From positions 94,205,540 through 94,269,539 of the forward strand of contig OZ020269.1 in NCBI GenBank assembly GCA_963971225.1: DNA of 64,000 nucleotides. Direction: 5' to 3'. Of the stretch, positions 46,006-58,835 are shown one piece after another. Origin of the DNA: Melieria omissa. Taxonomy: Eukaryota; Arthropoda; Insecta; Diptera; Ulidiidae. The notes below the pieces were generated by a model. It searched no databases, had not been told where the DNA came from, and worked only from the letters and a program-made list of their open reading frames with translations. A program made the translations under genes and the position numbers. How positions within the stretch are numbered: position 1 is the first letter of the stretch; every line of letters begins with the position of its first letter.

Positions 46006-48730
46006 TGCAGTCGATCAACAGATCGAAAGATGAGTGGGTTAGTCTTTTAAAGATCAATTGATTGAATTGAAAATCAATTGATGAGCGGGTCAGTTTACAA
46101 GGCAATTAATGAAAGAGTCGACTGATGAGCTGGTCGATTGATGAAGTCGTTTGATGAGTGGGTAAAGTGGGCTGTCGTGTTATAAACAAATCCTGTAATG
46201 TAATGAAATCCTGTAATAAAGAGCGGGCTAAGTGATGTTCCGATCCTGTTATAAGCAAATTTGTAATGAAAAAAGAGTGTTGATTGATGAACTCGTTTGA
46301 TGAGTGGGCCGAGTAGTATTCGGAGCGTGTCATAAACAAACCAGGTAATAAAATCGATCGATGAACGGGTTGATTGATGTAGTTGTTTTATGAGAGGTTT
46401 GAGTAATATTCGAATCGTGTTAGAAACAAATCCTGTAATGAAAAACGCGCGTTGATTGATGAAGTTTTTTTATGAGTGGACCAAGTAGTATTCGGATCAT
46501 ATTATAAACAAATACTGAAATGTCATCGATTGATGAACGGATTGATGATGAAGTCGTTTGATGAACGGATGGTATAATGGATAATCGTGACCAGAGATTG
46601 AATTGTTGGATGCACTGAATTTATTGAACTTATCAACTGACGAACGGGTCGTTGAACAAGTGGATTAATTGAAGAAGCCGATTGAACAACAAATCGGTAG
46701 ATAAGAGGGTCTTTTGATGAAGTTGATTGATGAGCAACCGATCCGTTTAGATTGATGCTCAAATCGGTTGATAAGGTAGTGATTCGATTAGTGGGTCCAT
46801 TGGATCCATAATCGGATAGAGTGATAAACGAATCATGTGATGAAATGAAGTATTAGACGAGTAATGTATAAGATCTGTTTATTATTAGGTAGAATGATGC
46901 ACTGGATTGATGAAACTATATGATGGGCGATTTTGTTGATGATTGATGAGCAGACTAAACAATGATATAGTCGATTGATGAGCTCGATTGAAAAAGCCGC
47001 TTTGATGAATAAAATCAGCAGATTGAGTTATAACTGACTAATTTGAGAAGTCGATCGATGAACCTGATCATCGCTTTATAAGCGGATTCTTTATTGAAGT
47101 TGATTGATGTGCGAATATAATTGATGAAGATGATTGATTAACCGATCAGCTGATGAACGGTTGATAATTGATGAATTTGATTGATGAATTCAATTGAATT
47201 GAATTGATCGGGTCTATTGATGAAGTCATTTAATAAATCAAGTAGTCATTTGATAAAATTAAAATTTGATAACCCTTCAATGGTTATTAGATCGATTAAC
47301 GAATTGATGAAATCGTTTAATGAGCGGGTCAAATGATTGATGATCATCTCGACTGATAATTGAATCGATTGATGAACTCGTTGATTGGTTAAGAATTTTG
47401 TTTAAACATCGTTTGATGCACGAGTCGATTGATTAAGACGTTTAATGACTGGATTAAGTTAGAACTGATTAATGTGATAAATTTTATAATTGATCCGGTA
47501 GCTTGACATGCTGGTTGATTGATAAAGATCAATCGATCAGCTGAAGAACGGATTACTTAATGAATTCGATTGATGAAGTCAATTGATGAACAAATATGTG
47601 AGTGAATTGATTAAAAAAGGTGATGTACAATCGATCAGCTGATGAACGGATTAATTGATGAATTCGATTGATGTGAGTGGGTTGATTGATAAATGTAATT
47701 GATCAAAAGGACAACTGATGAAGGGACTAATTGATGAATTGGATTGATGAAGTCAATTGATTAACGAATATGTGAGTGGATTGATTTATAATTATGATTG
47801 ATCACTCGATCAGCTCAAGAACGGATTTGTTGATGAATTCGATTGATAAAGTCATTTGATGAACGGTTATGTGAGTGGATCGATTGATAAAGGTAATGTA
47901 AAATGGATCAGCTTATGAACGGATTTATTGATGAATTCGATTGTTGAACTCAATTGATAAACGACTATGTGAGTGGATTGATTGATAAAGGTGATGTACA
48001 ATCGATCAGCTGATGAACGGATTATTTGATGAATTCATTTGATGAAGTCAATTGATGAACAAATATGTGAGTGGATTGCTTGATAAAGGTGATTGATCAA
48101 TCAATCACTTGATGAAGAGACTAATATACAAATGCGATTGGTGAAGTCAATTGATTAACGAATATGTGAGTGGATTGATTGCTAAAGGTGATGTACAATC
48201 AATCAGCTGATGAATGGATAAATTGATGAATTCGATTGATGAACGAAAATGTGAGTAAATTGATTGATAAAGGTGATCAGATGAGAGGATTACCTGATGT
48301 AGATGATTGATGAACAAGTTGGTTGATGAGTGGGTTTATTGATGATGTTGATTGATGTCAACATGTCAACAAAGGATCGGGTCTATTGATAAGCATATCA
48401 AATGTTAAAAGAGGAGGAAAGAGTCGGATTATGAAGTCAAGTAATATTTGGTTCGAGTAAGAAACAGTTTATGTCATAAAATCGATTGATGAGATCATAT
48501 TAGTGATTGATTTGATTAATTTGATGAAATTTATTGATGATTAGAATAGATAGATGAGGAAAGTGACTATCGATGAGTTATCAGGTCGATTGATAAGCGA
48601 GTTAATTCATGAAAACGATTGATGACAGAGTCATTTTATGAAGTCAACTGATGCGCGGTTTGATTGATAAAGTCAACTGATAAAGTCGATTAAGAAAGTT
48701 GTTTGATCAGTGGATGTATTGATGAGCGAT
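46006..48730. repeat. Decayed TTGATGAA-type satellite, 2.7 kb, ~98-bp higher-order unit
   Basis: Short words GATTGATGAA, GATGAACGG and AGTCGATTGATGA recur throughout. Between about 47530 and 48280 a longer unit is visible: GATCAGCTGATGAACGGATT, then AATTCGATTGATGAAGTCAA, ATATGTGAGTGGATTGATTG and ATAAAGGTGATGTACAATC. Its GATCAGCT segment recurs near 47533, 47633, 47807, 47906, 48004 and 48200, giving a period of about 98-100 bp. Minus-strand frames across it are artefacts. Confidence 0.85.
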
Positions 48731-50314
48731 TACAGTTTATTTTATGGGTATATTCCTTGCTTTGACTTGTCCTTGTCCTTTTCCATGTCAAAAATCTATT
48801 TAATAATGCAGAGGTAAAAAAATTTTTTCTGCAAAATTCGAAATATCAAACATGACTTTTCATTTTAAAAGTGGAAATAAGACAATTTTAAATGTCAAAA
48901 TCCACGTAATCTGATTTACATTGTTTTCAAAAATTTCGAAAATCGCTGACTGTGGCCTTTATGCCATTTTAATAATAGTTCTGATAGATTGGCTGCCGTA
49001 CAATGTGGCAAAGCAGACTTTTGAATTTTTCATGTGACCCCATTCAAAGGTAGACAAGGCGCTGCAAAGGCACATACACACACACACACACAGACCTAAC
49101 CACACACACACACCGTTGGCTCATCAATGCGAATGCAATCAGCGGGTTCGAAATAGCGGTGCGTGCAGTGTCATAGCCGCGTTGACGTTGCGGCCGCCGC
49201 CCAAAGGCCGCACACGCCACATGCCACACGCGAATGTGCCACAATGTTGATCGATGTTGAAGGCAGCGGCCAGCGCCTTTTTGCCAACGCATAGCGTAGA
49301 CCAATGTTTAATTTATACCAAATTACCGCTTGTTGTTGTTATTGGCGATGTAGTTAAATTGTTTTTGTTGTTGTTGCTTTAGCAATCAATATTACCTACA
49401 CCACACATTTTATGGTGCAACCAAACAAGTTTTTGCACTTTTTTGCGTTGGTTATTATTGTTGTTGCTGCTTGTTGTTTTTGGTTTTCCCATATTTTCTC
49501 TTTTCCTGAAGTTGGCAATTTTGCCATTTTTCCACTTTTCATTTTTTTTGTAATATGATTTTCCAACACTTTTCTACTCGTGGCGGCGCGAGCGTTTTGG
49601 TTTTGTAACTGCGTTCACTCAGTTCGCAGCCGTTCGGCCGTCTGTCCGGCCATGTCTGTCTGCCTGGGTGCGCATTATTTCATAACACGTCGCTTTGACG
49701 TTCCTTGTGATTGTTGATCGATTCCGCTTGGCAATTTTTGCTATAATTTCTGTCAGCTCAACGCTGCCATCGTTGCATTGCCGCCCACCCCGCGCCTTGT
49801 TGGCACATTGTGCTTTCGCAGCAATGAGCAACATTCATGCAACATTCGATTGCAATCGATAATTGCCGTGTGTTACGTTGTTGCCTGCCGTTCCCCTGCC
49901 ACCCTCCCCCCACCACTCTTCCACTGCGTCAGATGATAAACCACTCGCCGCGTTCGCCGGCTCCGTCACTTCAATTCGCAATGACTTTCCATCAGCGTCG
50001 AAACTCCAAACGTCAGCAACATTGTTGCATTGTAATAGTTGCCTACTGACTTTGTTGTTGTTGATGTTGTTGTTGTTATTGCGGTTATTATTGTTATTAG
50101 CCAGGCTGTGTTGTTGCTACTGCTGTTGTTGTTGTTTTGGTTGTTGTTGAGTGTGCGCATGCGCGCGCTCACGGCATAATTACCGCTTGATGGCGTGCAG
50201 CAGCAGCCGTCGCCGCTGCTGCCAAAGTTGCAAATACGCTTTCGCTTTCGATGTTGCAACGTGCAACTTTGCCGCTCATTTCACTTTTTCCTGCATTTTT
50301 ATGCATTTTTTTGT
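48731..50314. other. Unique island with TTG-rich and CA stretches
   Basis: A CA tract is at 49075-49113, a GC-rich core at about 49130-49290, TTG-rich sequence at 49330-49480, and a further unique GC-richer stretch at 49600-50030. Overlapping frames on both strands show no family. Confidence 0.4.
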
Positions 50315-50726
50315 TGTTGTGATTTGCTGTTATTTGTTTTAATGTTGTTGTTGTGGCAGTTGTTTTTGTTGTTGTTCTTGATTTGATTTTTCACTTGGCT
50401 TCGCGTTGTAATTGTTGTTTTTGCAATTGTTGTAATTTTTGTTTTTGTTGCTGCCATTTTTGTTGTTGGAATTGTTTTGGTTCTTGTTGTTGTTGTTGAA
50501 ATTGTTATCGTTGTTGTTGTTGCTGTGATTTGCTGTTATTTGTTTTACTGTTGTTGTTGCTGCAGTTGTTTTTGTTGTTGTTCTTGATTTCATTTTTCAC
50601 TTGGCTTCGCGTTGTAATTGTTGTTTTTGTAATTGTTGTAGTTTTTGTTTTTGTTGCCGATATTTTTGTTGTTGGAATTGTTTTGGTTCTTATTGTTGTT
50701 GTTGAAATTGTTATCGTTGTTGTTGT
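50315..50726. repeat. 206-bp tandem duplication of TTG-rich DNA
   Basis: Two adjacent units (about 50315-50520 and 50521-50726) match over their whole length at more than 90 percent by eye. Anchors are GATTTGCTGTTATTTGTTTT, TTTTTCACTTGGCTTCGCG and GGAATTGTTTTGGTTCTT. The unit is longer than the TTG microsatellite it contains, so it is a true segmental duplication. Confidence 0.85.
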
Positions 50727-51383
50727 TGCTCTTGTTATTATTGCTAGTGCCGTGATTCTTGTTGTTGTTGCAATTGTTTTTTGTTGTTGTTTCAAATGTG
50801 CTTATCGTGCATTGTTGCTATAGTTACAATTTGTGCATAATTGTTGTTGTGATTGTTTTGAGTTATTGCTGTTTCCACTGTTGTCATTGCAGCAGTATTT
50901 GTTTTTGTTTTTGTTGTTTTTGCTGCAGTTGTAGTTTGCATTTATTTCGAATTCGATTTTTCACCAACTACGATTTTGCTGAATTTCATTGAAATGTTGT
51001 TTGTTGTTATTGTTGTAGTGTGATTGTGCTTTTTTAAATTGCTGCTGTCTTCACTGTTGTTGTTGTTGTTGTTATTGCTAACTACTACATTTATTGCATT
51101 GATTGTTATTTTGGCACCTATTAAAGTTTGTTGTTGTTGTTTTATATTTTTGTAAATGATTACCGTTGACCATTGTGTGTTGTTGTTGATTGGTTTTGGT
51201 TGATGTTAGTTATTTTATGTTTAACTAATTGTCAATGGTTGATGTTATTTCGTGTTGTTGTGTCAATATTTTCACCACAAATCAAGTTGTAAGTGCTTTT
51301 TCATTGTTGTTGTAGATTTATAGTTGTTTCAATTGTTAATGTAATTTTGGTAGATTTGTTGTTGTTGTCATCTTTGTTGTTGC
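50727..51383. other. TTG-rich non-coding DNA
   Basis: TTG triplet runs dominate. The hydrophobic peptides they encode on the plus strand are not genes. Confidence 0.5.
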
Positions 51384-51547
51384 CAGTGGTGAGAATAAGG
51401 GGGTGAGGGGCGTATGGGTGTTCAAACTCCTTCAAAAAAAGTTCTGTTCGTTCAAAAATTATGGGTGCAAACATGGATTCAAAAGGCATTGAGCTCAAAA
51501 GTTGGGTATGGATCTTCGCCCAAAATGAAATCCTGCCTGCGTCACTG
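51384..51547. mobile_element. hAT-type MITE in TTG-rich DNA
   Basis: The left end is CAGTGGTGAGAATAAGGGGG. The inverted right end is CAGTGACGCAGGCAGGATTT. The right-end wording (CAGGATTTCATTTT) is shared with the MITE at 19168-19313. The 8-bp flanks agree at only about 5 of 8 positions. Confidence 0.55.
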
Positions 51548-52009
51548 GTAGCTGGTTGCTTGAAAGATAGTCGTTATTGTAGAAGAATAAACAAAATATA
51601 TTATTGTTGTGCTGCTGCTGCCGTCTTCAGTGTAATCACATTACCAACTACACGGCGACCATTGAAGTCGACGCCATCTTGCGGTCACGCTGTCGCGGAG
51701 CCGTCGGCGGTGTTCAAGGCATTGCTTATAATTATTTTCTCTAATTTTTTTACGAGGTTGTTGCAAATTTTTTCTGCATGCCTTAGTTGTATTGTTGTTG
51801 TCATTAATTCTCACTCATTCTTCATACTTTTTGATAATGTTGTGTTGTTGTGATTTCTTATCATTCTTTTGTATTCTTTGACCCAATTGTTATTACTTAG
51901 CATTCATATTTATCACTAATTTTGGTCACTAATTTTCACCCAATCATTCTTTCGATATACTGGTCACATAATTTGCTAACTATTGCTTTTCCTTCATCCT
52001 GCACTCTTG
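51548..52009. other. Unique spacer
   Basis: No gene recognised. The stretch at 51640-51720 is GC-richer. Confidence 0.4.
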
Positions 52010-52587
52010 ATAAATTTAATGTTTTCGTAATTTGTATACTGTCGTTTCCTATTAACCCTTGCCAATTGTACATCATTCATTTTGACTCGTGATCAATTTT
52101 TTACAATGTTGTTTTTATCATATCTCACCATTCATTGCATTGCTTAACATTCTATCATTTGTTCTTGTGTGTTGTTGTTCTTTCTTATCATTCACTGCCC
52201 ATATTTTATGACTTTTTGTGTATCATTCATTTTTCATCATTCATTTTCACTCATTTATATTTTTGGGGGAAATTGCTGTTGTCATTTCTATTCATTCTAT
52301 TTTTATTATTAATTTTTCATAACTGATTCCTGCATATTTACATATTTCGGCGATATTTTTGTATTTCTTATCACTAATTGTTAACAATTCATTCTTTATT
52401 CTTCATAACTCATCATTCATTCCTCATCACTAGTTTTGTATCATTCATCATTTATTCTGCATCACTAATTTTTTATCACTATTTTGTAATAATTCAATCC
52501 GCTACATTTATTTATGTATTTTCGATTTCTGAAGTAATTCTCCATCATTCATACTTTGTCATTTATTTTTCCTCAATCATTCTTCAT
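52010..52587. repeat. Decayed CATTCATC-type array, left part
   Basis: Words ATCATTCATT, TTCTTCATCA and TCACTAATT recur irregularly. The array continues at 55335 beyond the hAT-type insertion. The same longer phrase (ACTAATTGTT...CATTCATTCTT) occurs near 52371 and 55553, suggesting larger duplicated blocks. Confidence 0.7.
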
Positions 52588-53144
52588 CAGTGGCGTCCCC
52601 AGGGGGGGGGATTAGGGGGATGGATCCCCCCCCTTGGTCGAAGAATTCATTTATGCAATTTGATATAACAATATGGAATTGTGAAACATTTTTACTATTT
52701 GCTTTATCTCTTCTGTAATCACCCACTTAAAACCTAATAATTGAACCTCCCATGATCTGGCCAGACCATGATGTGAGCAAGAGGATAGTCAAGGATTGTT
52801 GTTAATGATATAAAAAAATCAGAAAGTGTGAACACAATAATTTCTTTTGCTTGCCTAGAATAATTAAGTAAATGGCGAGTTTCAACTTCAATGAATTAAT
52901 TTTGAAATAAAAAAAAACGACAGTAAAGCAAGAAAATAAAAAAAAAATTTATTAATGTAAAATACGTTACTTATGGATCTACTTCAACTACTTGACCAAT
53001 GCAATTATTTCAACAATGTAATGCAGTATCATGACTAAACCACATTGAGATTTTACATTCGACACACACAAATCGCGTTTTGATATATCTATTTCTGGAT
53101 TCCTGCACTGTCAATAATTCTGAACTGCTTTGCCAAAGAAAAAT

Positions 53145-53306
53145 ATGCAAAACACGCTCAACATGTTATTGTTCATGCTGAACTGGCCGGATATCTATCT
53201 CCTTGTCGCCTTCGGTGTCGCTATCTTCACATTGAACTATCTAAACGACCATTTTTTCTATCAGTATCAGAAGCTTCGTTTTGTTCAGGGCCAAAAGAAA
53301 GCGTGA
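53145..53306 (+). CDS. 53-codon ORF with hydrophobic N-terminus, unassigned
   Basis: The ATG at 53145 opens 53 codons to a TGA. The peptide has one hydrophobic stretch (DIYLLVAFGVAIFTLNYL) followed by a basic, aromatic tail (FFYQYQKLRF). Codons ending in C are more frequent than in the surroundings (GTC, GCC, TTC, ATC, CTC). It lies in the hAT-type element, on the strand opposite its possible relic frame. It could be a captured exon fragment or the shadow of a minus-strand transposase. I do not assign a family. Confidence 0.2.
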   Translation: MQNTLNMLLFMLNWPDIYLLVAFGVAIFTLNYLNDHFFYQYQKLRFVQGQKKA

Positions 53307-54520
53307 AACTGGCAGCACCGTTATTATTACCTCTAGCAGCAAATTATTTAATATCTTAAATTCTTTGCTCTAAAGCATTAGTTTCCGCTATTGCTTAGAC
53401 AATTTTTTTAGAGAAATTTTCTTCTCTGATTTAACTCCAGCGTCGAAGTTCAAAAACAATGTCCACCTGATCCTCAAAATAGCATTTCCTTCCTTTCATC
53501 TCTGCCACAGAAAACACCCAATCGAATTGATAAAAAACCAGACTCGACAAGACCACAAATGCTTCCTTCACTTCAGGATTGTAATTGAATTGACACCAAA
53601 ACACGGGCATAACCATGAATACAATGGATAAGTATTAATTTTGAATATGTTCCAATATTATTTTCCAAGAAAAATTCAAATTTATTAACCCAAAGAAAAT
53701 AAAAGCCAAGGCGAATGAAAAACACTTGAACCAGGTACATTTTGCGTCAGCTAATTTATGTCACTATTAACGGGGTGGCACGAAAAAAATGCTTCAAATC
53801 GGGTCAGATGGAAAAGCCTAGTTAAAAATATATATAAAATAAAAAAATATTTATAAACAATTCTGACAATAATTACGTCGAAAATAACAAAAAAAATACT
53901 GAAAATATCTGGCAATTTTGTATGAAAATGCATGCCATGGTTTTGGGTTTTGTGCTTAGAAAGGATCAGTTAAGGATATCATGAAATATGAGCTCGATAG
54001 CTTAATTACAACATTACTAAAGTGGATCCAAAGTTCAATATGGTCTGGCCAGAACCGGATGCCCGCAGAAGTGTTAAGAATAAATGATTAAAAAAATCAG
54101 CATTGCATTTGTTCTCGCAGAATAGTTGTATTTTCAGTGTTCCCAAAAGTATCGACTATTTACCAAGGTAGTAATCAAACGCAGGCTTCATGCCAACCCT
54201 GCATCAGCTGTTGATATTTGAAAAAAAAATTCGCTTACATTTTTTTGGTGAATTGTGTGTAAACATGGAAACATGGTCACCTCTATCATAATTAAATTTC
54301 AGAACGTCACACATTTTGTAAATGTTGGATTTCTTTTACATAGCTGGTGTGTTATGCTTTTTAAAATACGTCTTTTGAGTTTTTCGTAATTCTTTTAGAA
54401 GGTGTTTTCAATATGTAATAACTCAAAACAAAGTTGAATTTTTTAGTTGGGATTTTATGACTTTAAAATACATGTCACTAAAAGTTGTTGCTTTAAGAAG
54501 TTTATGTTATATGTATACAT

Positions 54521-55194
54521 TAGGGCAGGTCAAATTGTATGGAACGATTTTTTTTGATGAAGCGTATAGCAAAAACGTAATCTATAGGTGATTCTGAGAA
54601 ATTTTGCTCAAGAGACCATAGCTCTAAGTCGGATTTGGAGCCCCCCAAAATTTAAAAATAAATTGAATTAAAAATGTAAAAAAAGTGTTTTTTTGTTGAA
54701 ACCTTGAAAATGTTGATTTTTTCAGATCGATTTTCCTACAAAAAGGAGTTCGAAAACCAAAAATTGATCATAATAAAAGTTGTTGTTGGAATTATCTGAA
54801 CTTTCATAATCTGCAAAAAAAAAATTATCGAAAAAATCGAAGAAAATTCGGAATTTATTAGTTAAAAGTTCATTTTAGGCTATTTTTCGACCAAAAATTC
54901 CTAATATGTCTACTAAAAAAAAAAAAAAAATATTGGTATCAATACAGATTCTGAAAGGTGATAAAAATACCATTCAAACAAGCTCAGATTGAGAAATCCA
55001 CTATAACTCTATCCGATTTTATGACGAATTTAATTAAATTATTCTGTGTATATATTGAAAAATATCTATTTTGAAATTTTGGAGGGGCCCCAAATCCGAC
55101 ATAGAGCTATGGTCTCTTGAGCAAAATTTCTCAGAATCACCTATAGATTACGTTTTTGCTATACGCTTCATCAAAAAAAAATTAACCCGCCCTA
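54521..55194. mobile_element. 674-bp MITE with ~125-bp inverted ends, perfect 8-bp TSD
   Basis: The terminal inverted repeats begin TAGGGCAGGT on the left and TAGGGCGGGT on the right. They continue inverted for about 125 bp, for example GATGAAGCGTATAGCAAAAA and CAAGAGACCATAGCTCT. The flanks GTATACAT (54513-54520 and 55195-55202) are identical. Eight-base duplications point to a hAT-type transposase. It is non-coding. Confidence 0.92.
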
Positions 55195-55334
55195 GTATAC
55201 ATATATGTATAAAATTTTATTCAACATATTTTAAAAATAATACGCAAAGATGAAAGTATAAAAATGGCGTTAAACTGGATTTTTTGCATATCCCGCCCCC
55301 TTCCCGAAATCCTGGGGACGCCACTGTTCTTCAT

Positions 55335-56800
55335 CGTTCATTTTCACTTATTCACCTTGTCTGGCGATTATGTTCTTGTAAGTTCTTATCACGTATTGCT
55401 CATTCATTCATTTTTCGTCATTTATTCTCACTCATTCACATTCTTGGGGCATATTCCTGTTGTCATTTCTAGTCATTGTTTGCTTATTATTAATTTTTTA
55501 TTATTGATTCCTACTTATTTACATCTTTCGGTGATATTGTTGTATTTCCTATCACTAATTGTTCATCATTCATTCTTCATAACTCATCATTCATTCTTCA
55601 TCGCTAATTCTTCATCATTTATCATTTATTCTTTATCACTAATTCTCCATCATTGATTCCTAATCATTCATTCCCCTTCATTCATTTTTTGTCCTTTATT
55701 TTTCCTTAATCCATCCTCCTTCAAACGTTCTTTGTTATTTAGATTTCCTAATTAATTTTCCGTCATTCATTTTTCGTTATTCGTTCGTCATTCTTTGCCA
55801 TTTATTTTTCCTTAAACAGTTTTCATCGTTCATTCTCACTTATTCACCTTGTTTGGCGATGTTGTTATTGTTGTTCTTATCACACACTGCTCATCATTAA
55901 TTTTTCATAACTCATTTCCATTAAATTATGTTCTTGAGGAATATTTTTCTTGTAATTTCTACTCATTCTTTCCTTATTATTCAATTTGTATTATTGATTC
56001 CGACGTATTAACATTTTTCGGTAATATTTCTGTGTTTTCTATCACTAATAGTCAATCATTCATTCTTGATAACTCATCATTTATTTTTCATCACTAATTA
56101 CTTTATCATTCATGATTTATTCATTCATCACTAATTTTTCATCATTTATGCTTCATAATTTATTCTTAATCATTCATTATCCTTCATTCATGCTCTTTTC
56201 TCTTTTTATGTTTTCTAATTCATTCTCCATCATTAATTCTTTATCATTCATTCTATGTTTTTTATTTTTCTCAATCATTCTTCATCGTTCAATCTCATAA
56301 ATTTTAATTTTTTGACCATATTGTTGTTGTAAGTTCGTATTACTCATTGCTCATCATTAATTCTTCGTCATTTATTCTTATCTACTCAAATTTTTCGATT
56401 CAACGATTGTTTAATTTATTAATTAATTAATTATTTTTAATTATTCTTTGAACCGATTGCTGTAATTTTCAATAATTCGTTACTCGTCACTTATTTCCTA
56501 TCAGTCATTTCTAGATATTTTCATTCTTCGACAATATTGTTGCAGTGAGTTGCTTTCATTCATTGCTCTTCATTGCTCTTCATTCTTTTTAATTTTTTTC
56601 CCTTGTTCACTCCTCTCTGGAGCATAGAGCCTCCATAAGACTCTTCCATCTTACACGATTCTGGGCTTTATATGCGCAATATTGTTGCTGTCATTTTCAG
56701 TCATTCATTGCTCATCATTCATCATTCATTTAATATTTTTCATTCTCACTCATTCATTTTCTTAGTTCTTTTTTAACATCACTGTTTCGCTCACTCACGT
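55335..56800. repeat. Decayed CATTCATC-type array, right part
   Basis: This is the continuation of the array at 52010, with recurring TCATCATTCATTCTT, ATCACTAATTCTTCATCA and TTGTTGTAAGTTC phrases. Its open frames are artefacts. Confidence 0.7.
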
Positions 56801-58835
56801 CACTAACTTTTTCATTTATGTTGTTGTAATTTATTATTATTCATCTCATTTTTTCATTACTCATCAAGTTTTTATCATAAATTTTTACTCATTCTGTTCA
56901 AGTACTGTTTTTTTATAATTTCCTACTATTCACTACATTTTTCTTTACTTTTCATAATTTGTTCCCATTCATTTTTTTTCGTTCAAAATGTAATTTCTCA
57001 ATATTAATTCTCATCAGTCATGTTTACATCCTCTTCTTTATTGTTGTTGCTTTTGTCACCGTGTTTTTAGATTATGTTGGTGTTGTTGTTAACATTATTT
57101 TCTTTGTTGTTGGATGCTTTTAGAGAGTAAGAAACATACTTATTGATAATATTTTTACAAATTAAAAATATTTTTGTTAACTTAAGCTTCCAACCATTCG
57201 ATCTGTTGGCCAATAAATCAATCAATGAGCCGTGAGTGAGAGGGTTTTGTTGTTGTTATATCTACGACAGTTTTTTAGCGACTTTTGCGGTACTTATTAA
57301 TTGACTAAATAATTTAAATTTTTGTATTTTTTAGTCCTTCTAACTATTGTTAGTGTTGCTGTTTTGGCTAAAATTGTTGTTGCTGTTGCCTTCAGTTGAG
57401 AAGCCCCGATTAACCATGCACGTACCTGTCTTCCATGTTGTCATCAATATTGCTGAATTCACTGTTTGTGTTGAGTGTCTCTTTTGTGGCATTGTTTCTG
57501 TCAGCAGCATCTTTGCTGTTGCTGTCATTTTGGTTACTGTTATTGTTATTGTTATTTAATTTGCTTTTGCAAATATCTATGGCCAGTTCGGTTATTTTTT
57601 TGGTCATCTTCGACATTTTTCTTTGTGATTTGTTGATGCCACTTTTGGCGCTTTTATTGTTGTCATGTCATGGTTTTTGTTGTTGTTTTTATAATTGTTG
57701 TGATTATGTCTGATTATGATTATTAACGCAACGGTAATTGGATTTTTCTTAATTGGTCCACATTGAGCAGAAAGCGGCAACGACAGCAAAACAAAAACAA
57801 CTTTGTGTCGTAATCGTCTGCAAATCAACAGACGAACAGCGTAAATCACCACCGAACAGAGCAGCGTTTCTTTCTCTCGTGCAATGCACCTCAGCGTGGC
57901 CATTGTTGCTGTCGTAGCCAACCAACCAAAAAGACAATAACAAAATCAATAACAGAAAACGAACACTGCGAAACGAAAAAGCGACGTTGCCATTTCAACT
58001 TTGCTGCTTGCTGCAGTGTTGCTGCAGTGCACATTGTTGCATGCGTGCGAATATGTTGCATGTTGACGCAGTGTGTTGTTGTTGCTGTTGTTGTTCGGGC
58101 CATTTGTTAATTGGACAGTGCCGTAGCCATCGTTGGTGTGTGACATAATTGTGGTGTGTTGCATGATTGATGGCCGGACAATTGAAAGATCGATGAGTTG
58201 TCACATTAGCTGCGCACTCACACACCGGCGCTCGATGAGTCGGTCTGGCGCGTTTTGGCGCCAACTAATGGCAAATTAAATGGCAAACAAAAAGTTGCGG
58301 CGCGTGCAACGGCGCGTATGAGTGATTTTCATTGATTTGCACATTTCAGCAAATAAATGCATATTTATTGTTTGTATGTATGTATGTGTGTGTGTGTGTT
58401 TGTTTAATAAAGCGCACAATGTGCACCATTGCAGCGCGTTGATGCAGTAACGCGTGCAACATGCAATCTTTTGGTGCAAACAACCAAACCAACCAACCAA
58501 CCAGCCGACAAAGCAAATAAATCGAAATCAATGCAAATATTTGACAGTCGCTTGTTGAGTTTTTTTGCAGAGACACCAATTGCTGCAATGTGACGCGTTT
58601 TGATGTAGCAATAATGAAGTTGTACAACTTAGTTTTTGCACCATAAACATTTAGATACGGTTGGCTCTTAATGCTTGTGGACGTTGTGAACATAAATATT
58701 TGTGCATTGGACGTGTTACATGATAAGAGTCAACATAGTCTGCCAGTAGTGGATTTTGAAAAAACAATTTGTTTTTTCAAGTATCTTAAAATTTTGTTAT
58801 GATGTGAAAACTAAGAGCAAGAAACTATAAACTAG
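56801..58835. other. TTG-rich DNA and unique island
   Basis: TTG-rich text lies around 57040-57120 and 57340-57710. From 57750 to 58700 the sequence is unique and GC-richer, with a TG tract at 58384-58400. Overlapping frames on both strands show no recognisable family. Confidence 0.4.

Larger units (their letters stand above)
52588..55326. mobile_element. hAT-type element, 2.74 kb, with perfect 8-bp TSD
   Basis: The ends read CAGTGGCGTCCCCAGG on the left and, inverted, CAGTGGCGTCCCCAGGATTT on the right. The target duplication TTCTTCAT is exact at 52580-52587 and 55327-55334. It has inserted into the CATTCATC-type array. No intact transposase is present. A minus-strand frame at 53431-53616 (61 codons) and a Cys-rich string (FVCVECKISMWFSHDTALHC) near 53085-53025 may be coding relics, but I cannot assign them. 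A younger MITE occupies 54521-55194. Confidence 0.88.
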
